64,000 nt of DNA from JAQUCI01 sp964553255 (GCA_964553255.1 CAZKJS010000001.1:1-64000), one strand, 5' to 3'. Shown: positions 17,442-27,367, counted from the first letter of the stretch. Numbers and translations are program-made. Notes: generated by a model not told the origin, from the letters alone.

Positions 17442-18412
17442 TGTAGTTCCCTCTTTAACTTTTCAACCGTATCATTTATCAATATCTTATATAAGCAAAT
17501 TAAAGCATTATATATCGCTTCCTCTGAACTTGCACCGTGCGCTTTAACAACTGGTTTTTGTAAGCCAATAAGGATAGCACCACCAAACTTAGAATAATCA
17601 AGATTATCCTTAATTTTAGTTAAACCTTTCTTTAATACTAAACCCGCCAACTTATTAATACCTGAAGCCATTATGACATTTTTTAATTCACCAAACGCTA
17701 ATTGAGCAGTTCCTTCGACTGCTTTTAGTGTAATATTCCCACTAAAGCCATCACTAACGATTACATCAACCTCATCGTCAAACATATCTCTACCTTCAAT
17801 ATTGCCACAAAAGTTCAAATCATTCGCTTTAGCTAAAAGATCATAAGCTTCTTTATGTAATTTATCACCCTTAGATGCTTCAGCGCCGATATTTAATAGT
17901 TTAATTTTTGGATTTTTAACTTTATAAACAACTTCAGCATATACTTTTCCAATTTTTGCAAATTCAAGTAGATTATCGGCAGTAGTGTCACTATTAGCTC
18001 CCATATCTAGAAATTGAAAAAAACGTCCTTTTTTAGCTGGGATTGTTGCTAACAATGCTGGTCTTTCAATATTTTCTATTGTTTTCAATTTAGTTAACGA
18101 ACTCATCAAAAGTGCAGCCGTTGACCCAGCTGAAATCCCACCATCAGCTAAACCTGAACTTATATGATCGATCATCTTGTTCATACTAGCGTCTTTTTTT
18201 CTTTTAATTGCCATTAAGCCGTCATCCATTTGAATACTTTCTTGACATAATATAAGTCTTGTATTCTGTATATCACGATATGCTTCTTTACTTTCATGAT
18301 TTGTGAAAACGATAAGTTCTACATCTTTAAAATCGTTAGTAAACTTCTTTATTGCCTGTACAAAAACAGTGCTTCCTTTATCATTACCTAAAGCATCGAT
18401 AGCTATTTTCAT
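17438..18412 (-). CDS. plsX: Phosphate acyltransferase PlsX
   Basis: 324 residues beginning MKIAIDALGNDKG, with the family features GGISAGSTAALLMSS, LDMGANSDTTADNLLEFAKIGKVYA and VDVIVSDGFSGNITLKAVEG. It converts acyl-ACP to acyl-phosphate, the substrate of PlsY (53542-54150); FakA (20442) can feed the same pool from exogenous fatty acid. The residue after Asp-Ala-Leu-Gly is Asn rather than the common Gly, a mild divergence. Eight bases after recG; no acpP follows. Confidence 0.95.
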   Translation of the reverse strand: MKIAIDALGNDKGSTVFVQAIKKFTNDFKDVELIVFTNHESKEAYRDIQNTRLILCQESIQMDDGLMAIKRKKDASMNKMIDHISSGLADGGISAGSTAALLMSSLTKLKTIENIERPALLATIPAKKGRFFQFLDMGANSDTTADNLLEFAKIGKVYAEVVYKVKNPKIKLLNIGAEASKGDKLHKEAYDLLAKANDLNFCGNIEGRDMFDDEVDVIVSDGFSGNITLKAVEGTAQLAFGELKNVIMASGINKLAGLVLKKGLTKIKDNLDYSKFGGAILIGLQKPVVKAHGASSEEAIYNALICLYKILINDTVEKLKRELQ

Positions 18413-18420
18413 ATTTCCTC

Positions 18421-20412
18421 CTAATCAATATAATCGTTGTTCTTTAGAAAATTCTTAGTTTCTTCTCGAATTACTTGGTTTTCATCTGTCGGATAAGCGA
18501 CGATATTCTCGGCATCTTCTTTACTAGCTTTAATAATCTTTGTATCGGTTATCAAATTACCTAAAATAAAACTTGGAACACCACTTTGTCTTATACCAAA
18601 TAAATCTCCTGGACCTCTTAATCTTAGATCAGCTTCTGCTATCTTAAATCCGTCATCACTTGCAACAAGGATATTAAGTCGTTCTAACGCTTCGGTATCG
18701 TCGGTACTAGTTAAAAGATAGCAATATCCTTGTTTACTCGATCTTTTTATACGACCACGTAATTGATGTAATTGTGATAAACCAAATCTATTAGCATCAT
18801 AAATAACCATGATATTAGCAGCTTCGACATTGATTCCAACCTCAACAACAGTTGTTGTGACTAAAATTTGCGTATATCCTGCTTTAAAATTAGCAACAAC
18901 TCTATCTTTTGTGCTACTATCCATTTTACCATGTAACATGTCAATATGGTACCTATCACCTAACTCTTTTTTAAGCGCTTGATATATTGCGGTGATGTTA
19001 CGTACACCAGTATCATTACTATCACTAATAGCAGGACATACAATATATACTTGATCGCCATTATCAACTTTTAGTAAAATCTCATCTATGATCTTAATCA
19101 TGCTATTTTGCTTGATTAATTTAGTTATGACAGGTTTTCTACCAATTGGTAAGGTAAAGATATTACTAACATCCATATCGCCATATAGTACATTTGTAAG
19201 CGTTCTAGGTATTGGTGTAGCACTCATGATCATGATGTCTACAAAACTACCCTTATCGATCAATTTACGTCTTTGATTCACACCAAAACGATGTTGCTCG
19301 TCAGTGACGATCATACCAAGAGTCGCAAAACTTACATCATCTTGGATTAATGAGTGAGTCCCAACAATTAAATCAATTTCATTGTTAGTTAAGTTTTTTA
19401 ATATTTCAGTTTTTTCAACTTGATTTAAAGCTGAATACAAAACAGCTATTTTCATAGTTGTGTGCTTGAATAGCTTTTTGAATTCTTCATACTGTTGTTT
19501 TGCTAGAACTTCAGTTGGAGCCATGAATGCACTTTGTTTACCAGCAAGATAACAACCATAAAGACCTAAAGCAGCTACAACAGTTTTACCTGAGCCTACA
19601 TCACCTTGAATCAAACGATACATAGGTTTAGGGCTTTGCATATCAAAAACGATATCATTGACAGCTTTAAGTTGATCGTTTGTAAGTTTAAATTTAAGTT
19701 GATTAGCCATTCTAAAAACATCATCAACAGCGAAGTTTTTCTGATAACGAAAATCATGTTCAACTTTATCCATCCTTCTATAAGCAATAACCATTTGAAA
19801 ACGTAAGAACTCTTCATACTTTAAATAGCGTGTTGCCGCAATGATATCAGCTTGCGACTTGGGTTTATGAATTTTTATTAACGCTTCTTGCTTAGTTATT
19901 AGACGATATTTAGCTTTAATACTAATCGGAATTAACTCTTTTGGGCTGTAGTGATCAAGCGCTTTTTCAACCATCTTAACAAAGGCTTTATTAGTGATCT
20001 TAGCTTTAAGGTTATAGACTGGTTTAATATCAAGCTGTTCTACTAATGGTTTTAAATTATATGTTGTAGCAGTAATTTTTTGATTACCTTCATACTTACC
20101 AATAATTGTAACATTATCATTAAGCTTGATGTTGCTTAACCATGGGCGATTAAAGATAGTTATATGAAATAGATCATCTTCATTATTGATATCAAATCTT
20201 GTTATTGTTAATTTTTTTACTCTTGTTGTCTTGATATTTGAAACTAACTTTCCTTCAATAGCTATTTTGTCATTTATCTGCCACTGTTTGTATGGAATGA
20301 GATTAATTTTTTCATAACGAAAAGGATAATGCGAGATTAAATCATCAATACTCGTAAAATCCATCTTACGCCATATTTCTTTTTCGTTTTTAGTGAAAAT
20401 ATCCTTTTCCAT
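18421..20412 (-). CDS. recG: ATP-dependent DNA helicase RecG
   Basis: 663 residues. An N-terminal wedge/OB domain (about 40-140) is followed by helicase domains: Walker A QGDVGSGKTVVAALG, DEQH box in VTDEQHRFG, SATPIPRTL, then domain 2 with TTVVEVGINVEAANIMVIYDANRFGLSQLHQLRGR and the C-terminal RLRGPGDLFGIRQSG. RecG remodels stalled forks and branched DNA. The ribosome binding site is poor (AGG only a few bases from the ATG) and a terminator-like hairpin lies just upstream. Confidence 0.97.
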   Translation of the reverse strand: MEKDIFTKNEKEIWRKMDFTSIDDLISHYPFRYEKINLIPYKQWQINDKIAIEGKLVSNIKTTRVKKLTITRFDINNEDDLFHITIFNRPWLSNIKLNDNVTIIGKYEGNQKITATTYNLKPLVEQLDIKPVYNLKAKITNKAFVKMVEKALDHYSPKELIPISIKAKYRLITKQEALIKIHKPKSQADIIAATRYLKYEEFLRFQMVIAYRRMDKVEHDFRYQKNFAVDDVFRMANQLKFKLTNDQLKAVNDIVFDMQSPKPMYRLIQGDVGSGKTVVAALGLYGCYLAGKQSAFMAPTEVLAKQQYEEFKKLFKHTTMKIAVLYSALNQVEKTEILKNLTNNEIDLIVGTHSLIQDDVSFATLGMIVTDEQHRFGVNQRRKLIDKGSFVDIMIMSATPIPRTLTNVLYGDMDVSNIFTLPIGRKPVITKLIKQNSMIKIIDEILLKVDNGDQVYIVCPAISDSNDTGVRNITAIYQALKKELGDRYHIDMLHGKMDSSTKDRVVANFKAGYTQILVTTTVVEVGINVEAANIMVIYDANRFGLSQLHQLRGRIKRSSKQGYCYLLTSTDDTEALERLNILVASDDGFKIAEADLRLRGPGDLFGIRQSGVPSFILGNLITDTKIIKASKEDAENIVAYPTDENQVIREETKNFLKNNDYID

Positions 20413-20424
20413 GTCCTATATACT

Positions 20425-20443
20425 GAAAAAGGGCTTAGCCCTT
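20425..20443 (-). terminator. Short terminator-like hairpin between fakA and recG
   Basis: Minus-strand AAGGGC-TAA-GCCCTT followed by TTTC; the stem includes the fakA stop codon. Six base pairs and a short T run make it a weak or partial terminator. Confidence 0.55.
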
Positions 20444-22046
20444 ATTCAATTCCGAAGATAAAACTATAAACGGGTTGTTGACCTTGATATAGGTCAGCTT
20501 CAATATTGTAATTTTCAATGATAAAGTCTCTTACAGCTTCCGCTTCCTGCTGGTCAACATTATCTCCTACGATAATGGTAGCGATCTCTGCATCTTCAAA
20601 TACGATTTGTTTGATCAGCTCTTTTGTAGCTGTTAAGCGATCACTGTTAGTAACAACGATATCTTTATCTTTAATACCAATAAAATCATCCTTCTTAATT
20701 TTAATGCCGTCAAATTTCGTATCCTTGATTGCATAAGTGATCTGGCCTGTAACAACTCGTTGCATTGCACTTTCCATTTCAGCGATATTCTCATCAAGTT
20801 CAACCTCAGGATTAAACATCATACAAGCAGATAATCCTTGTGGTATAGTCGCAGTTGGTAAAACAGTTATACTTAACTCTTTAAAGATATTCACAACCTG
20901 TTGCGCTGCCAGAATGATATTTGAATTATTTGGAAGTATTATTATATGATCAACATTTAGTTTTTTAATAGCCTCAACGAAATCTTCGGTTGAAGGATTC
21001 ATAGTCTGACCACCATTAATAAGGACATCTACTCGTAAATCCTTAAATAAACTTATTAAACCATCCCCAGCGGCTACACTTATCAAACCATATTTCTGAT
21101 GGGGTTTAGTCATTTCCGTTATATGCTCGTGTTGCTCTTGCATATTCTCAATTTTAAGCTTAACAAATTCGCCATATCGTTGTGCCATATTCAAAGCATC
21201 TCCTGGCATCATTGTATGAACATGCACCTTTACAAGATTCTCATCTTGAACAACAACTAAAGAATCACCGATACGCGCAAGATTATGTTTAAGTTTTTCT
21301 TCCTCAAATATATACTTGCCACTTTCAGATAATCGCAAGATAAATTCAGTGCAATAACCAAACTCATCATTTTCAAATTGTGATTGAACTGCCTCAACAT
21401 TATTAGTTTGATCAGATAATTCTATTTTTTCATTATTAGTAGCAGCAACAAAACCATGTAAGATCGTTAGTAGTCCATAACCGCCACTATCAATAACACC
21501 AACTTCTTTTAAAATTGGTAATAATTCAGGGGTATTTTGTAGTGATTTATTAGCCTCATCATGTAAGATCGCTATATAAGTCTTGATCGAACAATCAGGA
21601 TTTTTCTCAACATAAGTCAATGCGCGTTCAGAAGCTTCACGAACAACAGTTAAAATAGTTCCTTCCACAGGTTTCATAACAGCTTTATAAGCAACTTGGG
21701 CACCCTTTACAAAAGCTTTAGCCAACGTGATATTATCAACTTCTTTATGTCCCTCAACACCAATACTAAAGCCACGAAATATTTGCGATAAAATAACGCC
21801 AGAATTACCACGAGCACCCATCAGTAATCCTTTGCTCAAAACTTTAGCAATAGCAGAGACATCATCAGATATAACAGTATGACATTCCTTTACACCACTA
21901 CTAAAAGTTAAATGCATATTAGTACCAGTATCGCCATCTGGAACTGGAAAAACGTTGAGTGCATCAACATCAGAACGATAATTGGCAAGATTGTTAGTGC
22001 CATTTTCTAACATGACACGAAAAAGTTTACTATTTAATGTATCCAT
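20442..22046 (-). CDS. fakA: Fatty acid kinase A (DAK domain protein, YloV)
   Basis: 534 residues. The N-terminal DAK-type kinase domain has NVFPVPDGDTGTNMHLTFSSG near 29-50 and GARGNSGVILSQIFRG; the middle contains VIDSGGYGLL, and the C-terminal part holds the FakA-specific regions (IILPNNSNIILAAQ; TIPQGLSACMMFNP). It phosphorylates fatty acids carried by a DegV-type FakB partner; no fakB is in the window. yloU lies five bases upstream, the Bacillus order yloU-yloV-recG. Confidence 0.93.
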   Translation of the reverse strand: MDTLNSKLFRVMLENGTNNLANYRSDVDALNVFPVPDGDTGTNMHLTFSSGVKECHTVISDDVSAIAKVLSKGLLMGARGNSGVILSQIFRGFSIGVEGHKEVDNITLAKAFVKGAQVAYKAVMKPVEGTILTVVREASERALTYVEKNPDCSIKTYIAILHDEANKSLQNTPELLPILKEVGVIDSGGYGLLTILHGFVAATNNEKIELSDQTNNVEAVQSQFENDEFGYCTEFILRLSESGKYIFEEEKLKHNLARIGDSLVVVQDENLVKVHVHTMMPGDALNMAQRYGEFVKLKIENMQEQHEHITEMTKPHQKYGLISVAAGDGLISLFKDLRVDVLINGGQTMNPSTEDFVEAIKKLNVDHIIILPNNSNIILAAQQVVNIFKELSITVLPTATIPQGLSACMMFNPEVELDENIAEMESAMQRVVTGQITYAIKDTKFDGIKIKKDDFIGIKDKDIVVTNSDRLTATKELIKQIVFEDAEIATIIVGDNVDQQEAEAVRDFIIENYNIEADLYQGQQPVYSFIFGIE

Positions 22047-22051
22047 AGTTA

Positions 22052-22411
22052 TTACTCGTTAACCTTAATGCCCTGAACATAGATATTAACAGCGTTAAAG
22101 GTTAAATCCAGTGATTTTTCAAGTTCATATTTTACTTTCTTCTGTACTTCTGTTACTACTTCAGATATCTTTACTCCAAAACTAATTACGATAAAAAGAT
22201 CAAGTTCATATTTAGTGTCTACTTTTCGAACTATGATACCTTTACTATAATTTTCTTTCTTCAACAATTCGGCCAAACCATCTTTTAAAACTTTTTGACT
22301 GGCCATGCCAACAACACCATAACATTCAGCAACCACACCACCAGCTAATGTAGCGATCGCTTCTTCTGATATATTAATATTACCAAGGTTAGTATTTCTT
22401 TCGATAGGCAT
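22052..22411 (-). CDS. yloU: Asp23/Gls24 family protein, YloU-type
   Basis: 119 residues with the Asp23 pattern: ISEEAIATLAGGVVAECYGVVGMAS, the beta-rich middle YELDLFIVISFGVKISEVVTEVQKKVKYELEK and INIYVQGIKV-like ending (VNIYVQGIKVNE). The start has a strong AGGAGG site. Family function is uncertain (envelope-associated and linked to fatty-acid homeostasis). It forms a transcription unit with fakA from a near-consensus promoter. Confidence 0.88.
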   Translation of the reverse strand: MPIERNTNLGNINISEEAIATLAGGVVAECYGVVGMASQKVLKDGLAELLKKENYSKGIIVRKVDTKYELDLFIVISFGVKISEVVTEVQKKVKYELEKSLDLTFNAVNIYVQGIKVNE

Positions 22412-22433
22412 AAACTTCCTCCTTACTCACGGT

Positions 22434-22462
22434 ATTATAAACAAATAATATCATTTTGTAAA
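22434..22462 (-). promoter_or_regulatory. Promoter of yloU-fakA
   Basis: Minus-strand TTTACA (22457-22462), 17-base spacer, TATAAT (22434-22439); predicted start near 22427. Confidence 0.75.
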
Positions 22463-22482
22463 ATATTTGTCTTTTTTTAACC

Positions 22483-23253
22483 CTAGTTATTAGCTGGGCA
22501 TTCACTACTGTAAGCAGTTTTACTATTTTCGTCAATATAAATACATGAATTTGTGACTTTTAAAACTTTAACAATCGCAAAATAGTTATTAACACTAGAT
22601 ATTGCCGAAAGAGAAGTGTAAACTTTATTACCATCAATCATGATAATTTTCAACATATTTTCATCAAAACTTGTCGCATAATGATGAATTTCAGTAATAT
22701 TAGCTCTAGTTTCATCATTAATAGCGCTTAATGCATCAACGTATGTCTTGATATCTTCATTTGTAAATCCTACTAAAAGTGGTAATTCTTGTATCAACCA
22801 TTGTTTTGACTCATTCATTTCCAATAATTCACCATTTTCAATGACGAAATATGCTTTATCAGTATAAAGATAAGCTAAAAGACGTTCTTCTTTGATATTG
22901 ATTTGTAAATTACGATCGTTAGCTTTTAATATTTCGGCATCATTTATCATTGGATCACTAGTTAGTTTTGTCTTAATAAGCCCAGGATATGTTATTAACC
23001 AATAATCATTTGCTTTAATATTGGCAATCATCATAATATCATTCTTATCGTGATAATAATTACCCGTGATACTTATATAATTGATTCTTGCAACGCTAGA
23101 TGTTAAGTATAGATAACTTGAAATAATAAGAAAAGTAACAATTATCGTAGAAATGAAACGACGTTTATTTCGTTTTTTGATCTTTGCTTGTTTAATAGCA
23201 TGTTGCTTTGCCAAAACAAGGGCAACACCATCTTTCTTGTCATTTAAGCTCAA
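22483..23253 (-). CDS. divIB: Cell division protein DivIB/FtsQ
   Basis: 256 residues: a basic cytosolic start (KQHAIKQAKIKKRNKRR), one membrane segment at about 33-51 (FISTIIVTFLIISSYLYL), then a POTRA domain beginning INYISITGNYYHDKNDIMMIA and the beta domain. Type II membrane protein of the divisome that holds FtsL/DivIC. It overlaps the murG end by 14 bases, matching the murG-divIB order of the dcw cluster. The C-terminal tail after the beta domain is short. No ftsA or ftsZ follows here. Confidence 0.88.
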   Translation of the reverse strand: MSLNDKKDGVALVLAKQHAIKQAKIKKRNKRRFISTIIVTFLIISSYLYLTSSVARINYISITGNYYHDKNDIMMIANIKANDYWLITYPGLIKTKLTSDPMINDAEILKANDRNLQINIKEERLLAYLYTDKAYFVIENGELLEMNESKQWLIQELPLLVGFTNEDIKTYVDALSAINDETRANITEIHHYATSFDENMLKIIMIDGNKVYTSLSAISSVNNYFAIVKVLKVTNSCIYIDENSKTAYSSECPANN

Positions 23254-24331
23254 GATTATTAACCACCTTTTCAGTTAAGATTATCATATCTTCAGCTGCG
23301 TAAATATAGCTCAATGACTTAGCATTTTCTGACATTGCTTTTCTTAAATCTTTGTCTTCAATGATTTTATCTATCATTTCAACTAAGTTTTCTTCATTAA
23401 GTTCGTTTTCTCTGATCATATAAGCGGCTCTTTTGATCATCAAAGCTTGAGCATTTACTTCTTGATGGTTGTTAGGTACAAAAGGACTTGGAATTATGAT
23501 GCTTGGTACACCAAATGCACATAGTTCAGTTGCTGTTGTTGCACCACCACGTGCTATCATTAATGAAACATGATTTAATAGTGCTGTTTGTTTAACAAAC
23601 GGCAATATTCTAATATTATTTATACCTTTGGCTTGATTAATGAACGATTCATAATGATTTTTGCCAGTCACATAAATAATCTGATAAGGTTTATCATTAA
23701 GTTTTCGTAGAATTTTGATCATGGTATCATTAATTGTTTTTGAACCCTGTGATCCCATTACCATTAGGATGATTGGCGTCTTTTTGTTTAAATGATATTC
23801 TTTTAAGATCTGCTTTGGTTGTTCTTTCTTAACTTGATATACTTGAGGATTACCTAGTAAAAATACTGGTTTTTTACGAAATTGTTGATAAGCTTCATCA
23901 TAACAAACTACCACCGCTTGGGCATGTTTCTCAAGAAAAAGGTTTGCTCTACCTGCATAAGCATTTTGCTCATGTAATAAAGCAGGAATCTTTAGTTTAT
24001 GAGCAGCAATAACAACCGGAGCACTCACATAACCACCAAAACCCCAAACAGCATCAGGATTAAACTCTTTAAGGATTGTAGTAGCGTCATTGACAGCTTT
24101 GTATAATCGATAAGCTGTTAAAACTCTTGATAATGCACCTCCACTCAAACCACTGACTTTTATCGTCTTAAAATCATAACCTGCATTTGGTATAACATCA
24201 GCTTCCATATGATTAGCGGTACCAATAAATAGTATTTTTGTATTTATATCTTTATCAATAAATGCTTCGGCTAAAGAAAGTGCTGGATATATATGGCCAC
24301 CGGTTCCACCAGCTGCAATTGCGATTTTCAT
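23240..24331 (-). CDS. murG: UDP-GlcNAc:lipid I N-acetylglucosaminyltransferase MurG
   Basis: 363 residues, GT28 fold. N-terminal acceptor loop AAGGTGGHIYPALSLAEAF at 7-25, GFGGYVSAPVVIAAH, HEQNAYAGRAN, and the donor-binding region MGSQGSKTIND, ARGGATTATELCAFGVPSIIIPSPF and NNHQEVNAQAL are all present. It makes lipid II at the inner face of the membrane. Its presence with MurD and DivIB argues that the cell builds peptidoglycan. Confidence 0.97.
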   Translation of the reverse strand: MKIAIAAGGTGGHIYPALSLAEAFIDKDINTKILFIGTANHMEADVIPNAGYDFKTIKVSGLSGGALSRVLTAYRLYKAVNDATTILKEFNPDAVWGFGGYVSAPVVIAAHKLKIPALLHEQNAYAGRANLFLEKHAQAVVVCYDEAYQQFRKKPVFLLGNPQVYQVKKEQPKQILKEYHLNKKTPIILMVMGSQGSKTINDTMIKILRKLNDKPYQIIYVTGKNHYESFINQAKGINNIRILPFVKQTALLNHVSLMIARGGATTATELCAFGVPSIIIPSPFVPNNHQEVNAQALMIKRAAYMIRENELNEENLVEMIDKIIEDKDLRKAMSENAKSLSYIYAAEDMIILTEKVVNNLELK

Positions 24332-24365
24332 TGATTACCTCATTCTTTTTATAATATCTAGATTA

Positions 24366-24394
24366 AGTATAAATTGTCATATATCATTTTTCAA
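24366..24394 (-). promoter_or_regulatory. Promoter of murG-divIB
   Basis: Minus-strand TTGAAA (24389-24394), 17-base spacer, TATACT (24366-24371); predicted start near 24359, about 28 bases before the ATG. Confidence 0.75.
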
Positions 24395-24396
24395 CC

Positions 24397-24423
24397 TATT
24401 AAAAAGTCCTTAGAGGACTTTTT
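24397..24423 (-). terminator. Terminator after ruvB
   Basis: Minus-strand AAAAAGTCCT-CTA-AGGACTTTTT; the stem includes the ruvB stop and the final arm supplies the T run. The murG promoter follows at once. Confidence 0.85.
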
Positions 24424-25420
24424 CAAACAAATCAGTGTTATGATTTAACTTTAAATGTTCATAAGCTTTTGTTGTCACTATACGACCACGTGGCGTACGA
24501 TTGATAAAACCTATTTGTAGTAAATATGGCTCATAGACATCTTCAAGTGTCATTGGCTCTTCGGAAATGCTACTAGCGATAGCTTCTAAGCCAACTGGAC
24601 CACCCTTAAACCGTTCAATGATACCAGTCAGGTATCTAATATCAACTTCATCAAGTCCTAAATGATCAACCTTAAGTCTATCTAGGGCATCAACCGCTAC
24701 TTGTAAACTGATAATACCATCATTTAAAACTTGTGCGAAGTCTCTTACCCTTCTAAATAAGCGATTTGCTATTCTAGGAGTACCACGACTTCTTTTAGCG
24801 ATCTCAGTAATCGCATCTTCTTCAATTTTAGTTTCGAGAACAAAAGATGTTCGTTTAACAATTTGTCGCAAATCGTCAAGCGAATAATAATTAAGTTTAC
24901 CTATGATACCAAAGCGATCTCTTAATGGTGCTGTTAGATCACCAGCTCTGGTAGTAGCTCCAACAAGAGTAAAAGGTGGTAGTTCTAAGCGGATTGAGCG
25001 CACAGAAGCATCTTTACCCACAACAATATCGATTGCGTAATCTTCCATTGCGGGATAGAGAACTTCTTCAACAGCTTTTGGTAATCGATGAATTTCATCA
25101 ATGAATAAAATATCACCAGCTTGAAGTGTAGAAAGGATCGCTGCTAAATCGCCACTTCTTTCAATGCTAGGACCAGTGGTAATTCTTATATTACCGTGTA
25201 ATTCATTAGCGATAATATAAGCTAAGGTTGTTTTACCTAAACCTGGTGAACCATATAATAATACATGATCAAGTGCTTCATTACGAGCTAATGCGGCCTT
25301 GATAAAGACATTAAGATTTCCTTTTAAATCATCCTGACCAATATACTCAGCTAATGATTGTGGTCTTAATGTAAGTTCATCTTCATTAAATTTATTCAGA
25401 GTCATAAAGGATTCGTTCAT
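24410..25420 (-). CDS. ruvB: Holliday junction branch migration ATPase RuvB
   Basis: 336 residues. LRPQSLAEYIGQDDLKGNL opens the AAA+ domain; Walker A GSPGLGKTTLAYIIA, Walker B DILFIDEIHRLPKAVEE, sensor LVGATTRAGDLTAPLRDRFG and the C-terminal winged helix with YLLQIGFINRTPRGRI are intact. Hexameric motor that drives branch migration with RuvA. ruvA ends at the base before its start region, so the pair is co-translated. Confidence 0.98.
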   Translation of the reverse strand: MNESFMTLNKFNEDELTLRPQSLAEYIGQDDLKGNLNVFIKAALARNEALDHVLLYGSPGLGKTTLAYIIANELHGNIRITTGPSIERSGDLAAILSTLQAGDILFIDEIHRLPKAVEEVLYPAMEDYAIDIVVGKDASVRSIRLELPPFTLVGATTRAGDLTAPLRDRFGIIGKLNYYSLDDLRQIVKRTSFVLETKIEEDAITEIAKRSRGTPRIANRLFRRVRDFAQVLNDGIISLQVAVDALDRLKVDHLGLDEVDIRYLTGIIERFKGGPVGLEAIASSISEEPMTLEDVYEPYLLQIGFINRTPRGRIVTTKAYEHLKLNHNTDLFEKVL

Positions 25421-25999
25421 CTAAATACCCTTTCTGGCAATTAATAATTGTAATGCAAGTTTAATATATTCTTCCGTATTAAGTCCATGCTGTTTCATCA
25501 GCTCCTTTGGAAGAAATTGCAATTCATTTGCTTTATACCCTAAAGAGCGAAGTGCCATCATGGCATCATTAATATCCTCAGGGATGTGTTCAACATCTTT
25601 TTGTGGGTCTATTAATTTTCCTTTTAAATCTAATATAATCTGCGAAGCTGTCTTGGCACCAATTCCCGGTAATCTTTTTAATGCAGTAGTATCATTATTC
25701 TCAATATTTTTAATAAGTTCATTGGTACTAATACCACTTAGAATACCTAAGGCTGTTTTTGGTCCAAGACCCTTAACAGCGATAAGTTTAACAAACAAAT
25801 CGTATTCATCAGAACTGATAAAGCCAAACAAGCTAATCTCATCTTCTCTGACATGTTGATAAGTATAGATGCTTATTTCTTTGTTTAACGCAAGAATTTC
25901 TGGATGCGCAAAAAAGATTCGATATCCAATGCCGTTATTTTCGATTATTACATAATCTAAACCATAAGAATGAATCTTACCACTAATAAAAGCTATCAT
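25421..25999 (-). CDS. ruvA: Holliday junction DNA-binding protein RuvA
   Basis: 192 residues. Domain I (MIAFISGKIHSYGLDYVIIENNGIGYRI), domain II with two helix-hairpin-helix motifs (LIAVKGLGPKTALGILSG; LKRLPGIGAKTASQIILDLKGK) and domain III (ALRSLGYKANEL) that contacts RuvB. Tetramer that binds four-way junctions. Complete and of normal length. Confidence 0.97.
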   Translation of the reverse strand: MIAFISGKIHSYGLDYVIIENNGIGYRIFFAHPEILALNKEISIYTYQHVREDEISLFGFISSDEYDLFVKLIAVKGLGPKTALGILSGISTNELIKNIENNDTTALKRLPGIGAKTASQIILDLKGKLIDPQKDVEHIPEDINDAMMALRSLGYKANELQFLPKELMKQHGLNTEEYIKLALQLLIARKGI

Positions 26000-26014
26000 T
26001 TTATCACCTATTAC

Positions 26015-26020
26015 ATTATA
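26015..26020 (-). promoter_or_regulatory. Possible -10 of ruvAB
   Basis: Minus-strand TATAAT 15 bases before the ruvA start; no good -35 (AACCAT at 17 bases). An ATAACC/GGTTAT inverted repeat brackets the region. Weak evidence. Confidence 0.35.
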
Positions 26021-26045
26021 ACCGAATAAAACACAATATGGTTAT

Positions 26046-27326
26046 CTATTCAACAAATTCAAACGCAAAATCCAAGATATATACTTTATCGCCATCTTCA
26101 GCACCAGCTTCTCGTAATGCTTGATCTACCCCTAACTTACGAAAATTATTTCCTAAACGGAAAATATCAGCTTCAGTGTCAGTCTTAGATCTCAACATCA
26201 TTCTTTCGACTCGTGGTCCACTTACACGCCATTGCGAATTACCAAGATTTCTAACAATTATCTCTTCATCCTCTTTATTATAGCCATAAACAACACTTTC
26301 ATTCTGATCATTTTCATCAGTTAATGGGAAGAATGGTGTTTTTTCGATTAAATCCATGACGTGATATAAAATTGGATCAATCCCTTCATCAATCAATGTG
26401 ATCGCTGGAAATATTAAGACATTTGGATACTCTTGCTTAAAGCGTTGTAAATTGTTTTCAGCATTATCTAGATCCATTTTATTAGCGATCACCACTTGCG
26501 GTCTTTCCGCCAAACGATATTGATAAGCTTTGAGTTCTTCGTTGATTATACGATAATCATCAAGTGGATCACGATGATCTTCAGCTCCCATATCTAATAT
26601 ATGAATAATGACACGACATCTTTCGATATGTTTAAGAAATTGATGTCCAAGTCCTTTTCCTAAATGTGCACCCTGAATTAATCCTGGCAAATCAGCTAAA
26701 ACAAAAGAACGACCATCTTTTACTTTAACAACACCCAAATTGGGCGCTATTGTAGTAAACGGATAAGCTGCAATTTCTGGTTTTGCTGCACTTACTACTG
26801 AAAGAAATGTCGATTTACCAACAGAAGGAAAACCAACAAGACCAGCATCAGCTAGTAATTTTAATTCAACAATTACTTCCTTTTCTTCACCAAAAAGACC
26901 GCTCTCGCAAAAATCAGGAGCACTATTGCGACTACTCATGAAATGATAGTTGCCTCTGCCACCCTTTCCCCCTTTAGCGATTACCATCGCTTGATCAGGA
27001 TTAGTTAAATCAGCTATGATCGTATCGGTTGTCAAATCTTTAACTAAGGTACCAAGTGGTACTTTGATAATCGTATCATTGCCATTAGCCCCATGCATCT
27101 TTTTGGGCTTACCACGTTCACCATCATCAGCGATAATCTTCTTATTATATCTTAAATCCAGTAAAGTTGACTTATTGGTGTCAACAACAAAAATAACATT
27201 ACCACCATCACCACCATCGCCACCAGCAGGACCACCTAAAGGAACATATTTTTCACGACGATAAGCGACGATTCCATCGCCTCCCCTACCAGCTTTAACA
27301 ACTATTTTTACTTTATCGATAAACAT
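26046..27326 (-). CDS. obgE: Obg GTPase (CgtA)
   Basis: 426 residues with three domains: the glycine-rich Obg fold (KAGRGGDGIVAYRREKYVPLGG near 12-33), the GTPase domain (VGFPSVGKST, switch region IAAYPFTTIAPNLG, DLPGLIQGA, NKMD) and a C-terminal OCT domain ending AGAEDGDKVYILDFAFEFVE. Ribosome-associated, linked to 50S assembly and (p)ppGpp. It follows rpmA across a terminator, the usual rplU-prp-rpmA-obg order. Confidence 0.97.
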   Translation of the reverse strand: MFIDKVKIVVKAGRGGDGIVAYRREKYVPLGGPAGGDGGDGGNVIFVVDTNKSTLLDLRYNKKIIADDGERGKPKKMHGANGNDTIIKVPLGTLVKDLTTDTIIADLTNPDQAMVIAKGGKGGRGNYHFMSSRNSAPDFCESGLFGEEKEVIVELKLLADAGLVGFPSVGKSTFLSVVSAAKPEIAAYPFTTIAPNLGVVKVKDGRSFVLADLPGLIQGAHLGKGLGHQFLKHIERCRVIIHILDMGAEDHRDPLDDYRIINEELKAYQYRLAERPQVVIANKMDLDNAENNLQRFKQEYPNVLIFPAITLIDEGIDPILYHVMDLIEKTPFFPLTDENDQNESVVYGYNKEDEEIIVRNLGNSQWRVSGPRVERMMLRSKTDTEADIFRLGNNFRKLGVDQALREAGAEDGDKVYILDFAFEFVE

Positions 27327-27342
27327 ATTTACCTCTTCTAAT

Positions 27343-27366
27343 TAAAAATCTCCGTTTAACGGAGAT
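27343..27366 (-). terminator. Terminator between rpmA and obgE
   Basis: Minus-strand ATCTCCG-TTAAA-CGGAGAT followed by TTTTAA, two bases after the rpmA stop. No promoter is visible between it and obgE, so it may set the ratio of ribosomal proteins to the GTPase. Confidence 0.85.
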
Positions 27367-27367
27367 A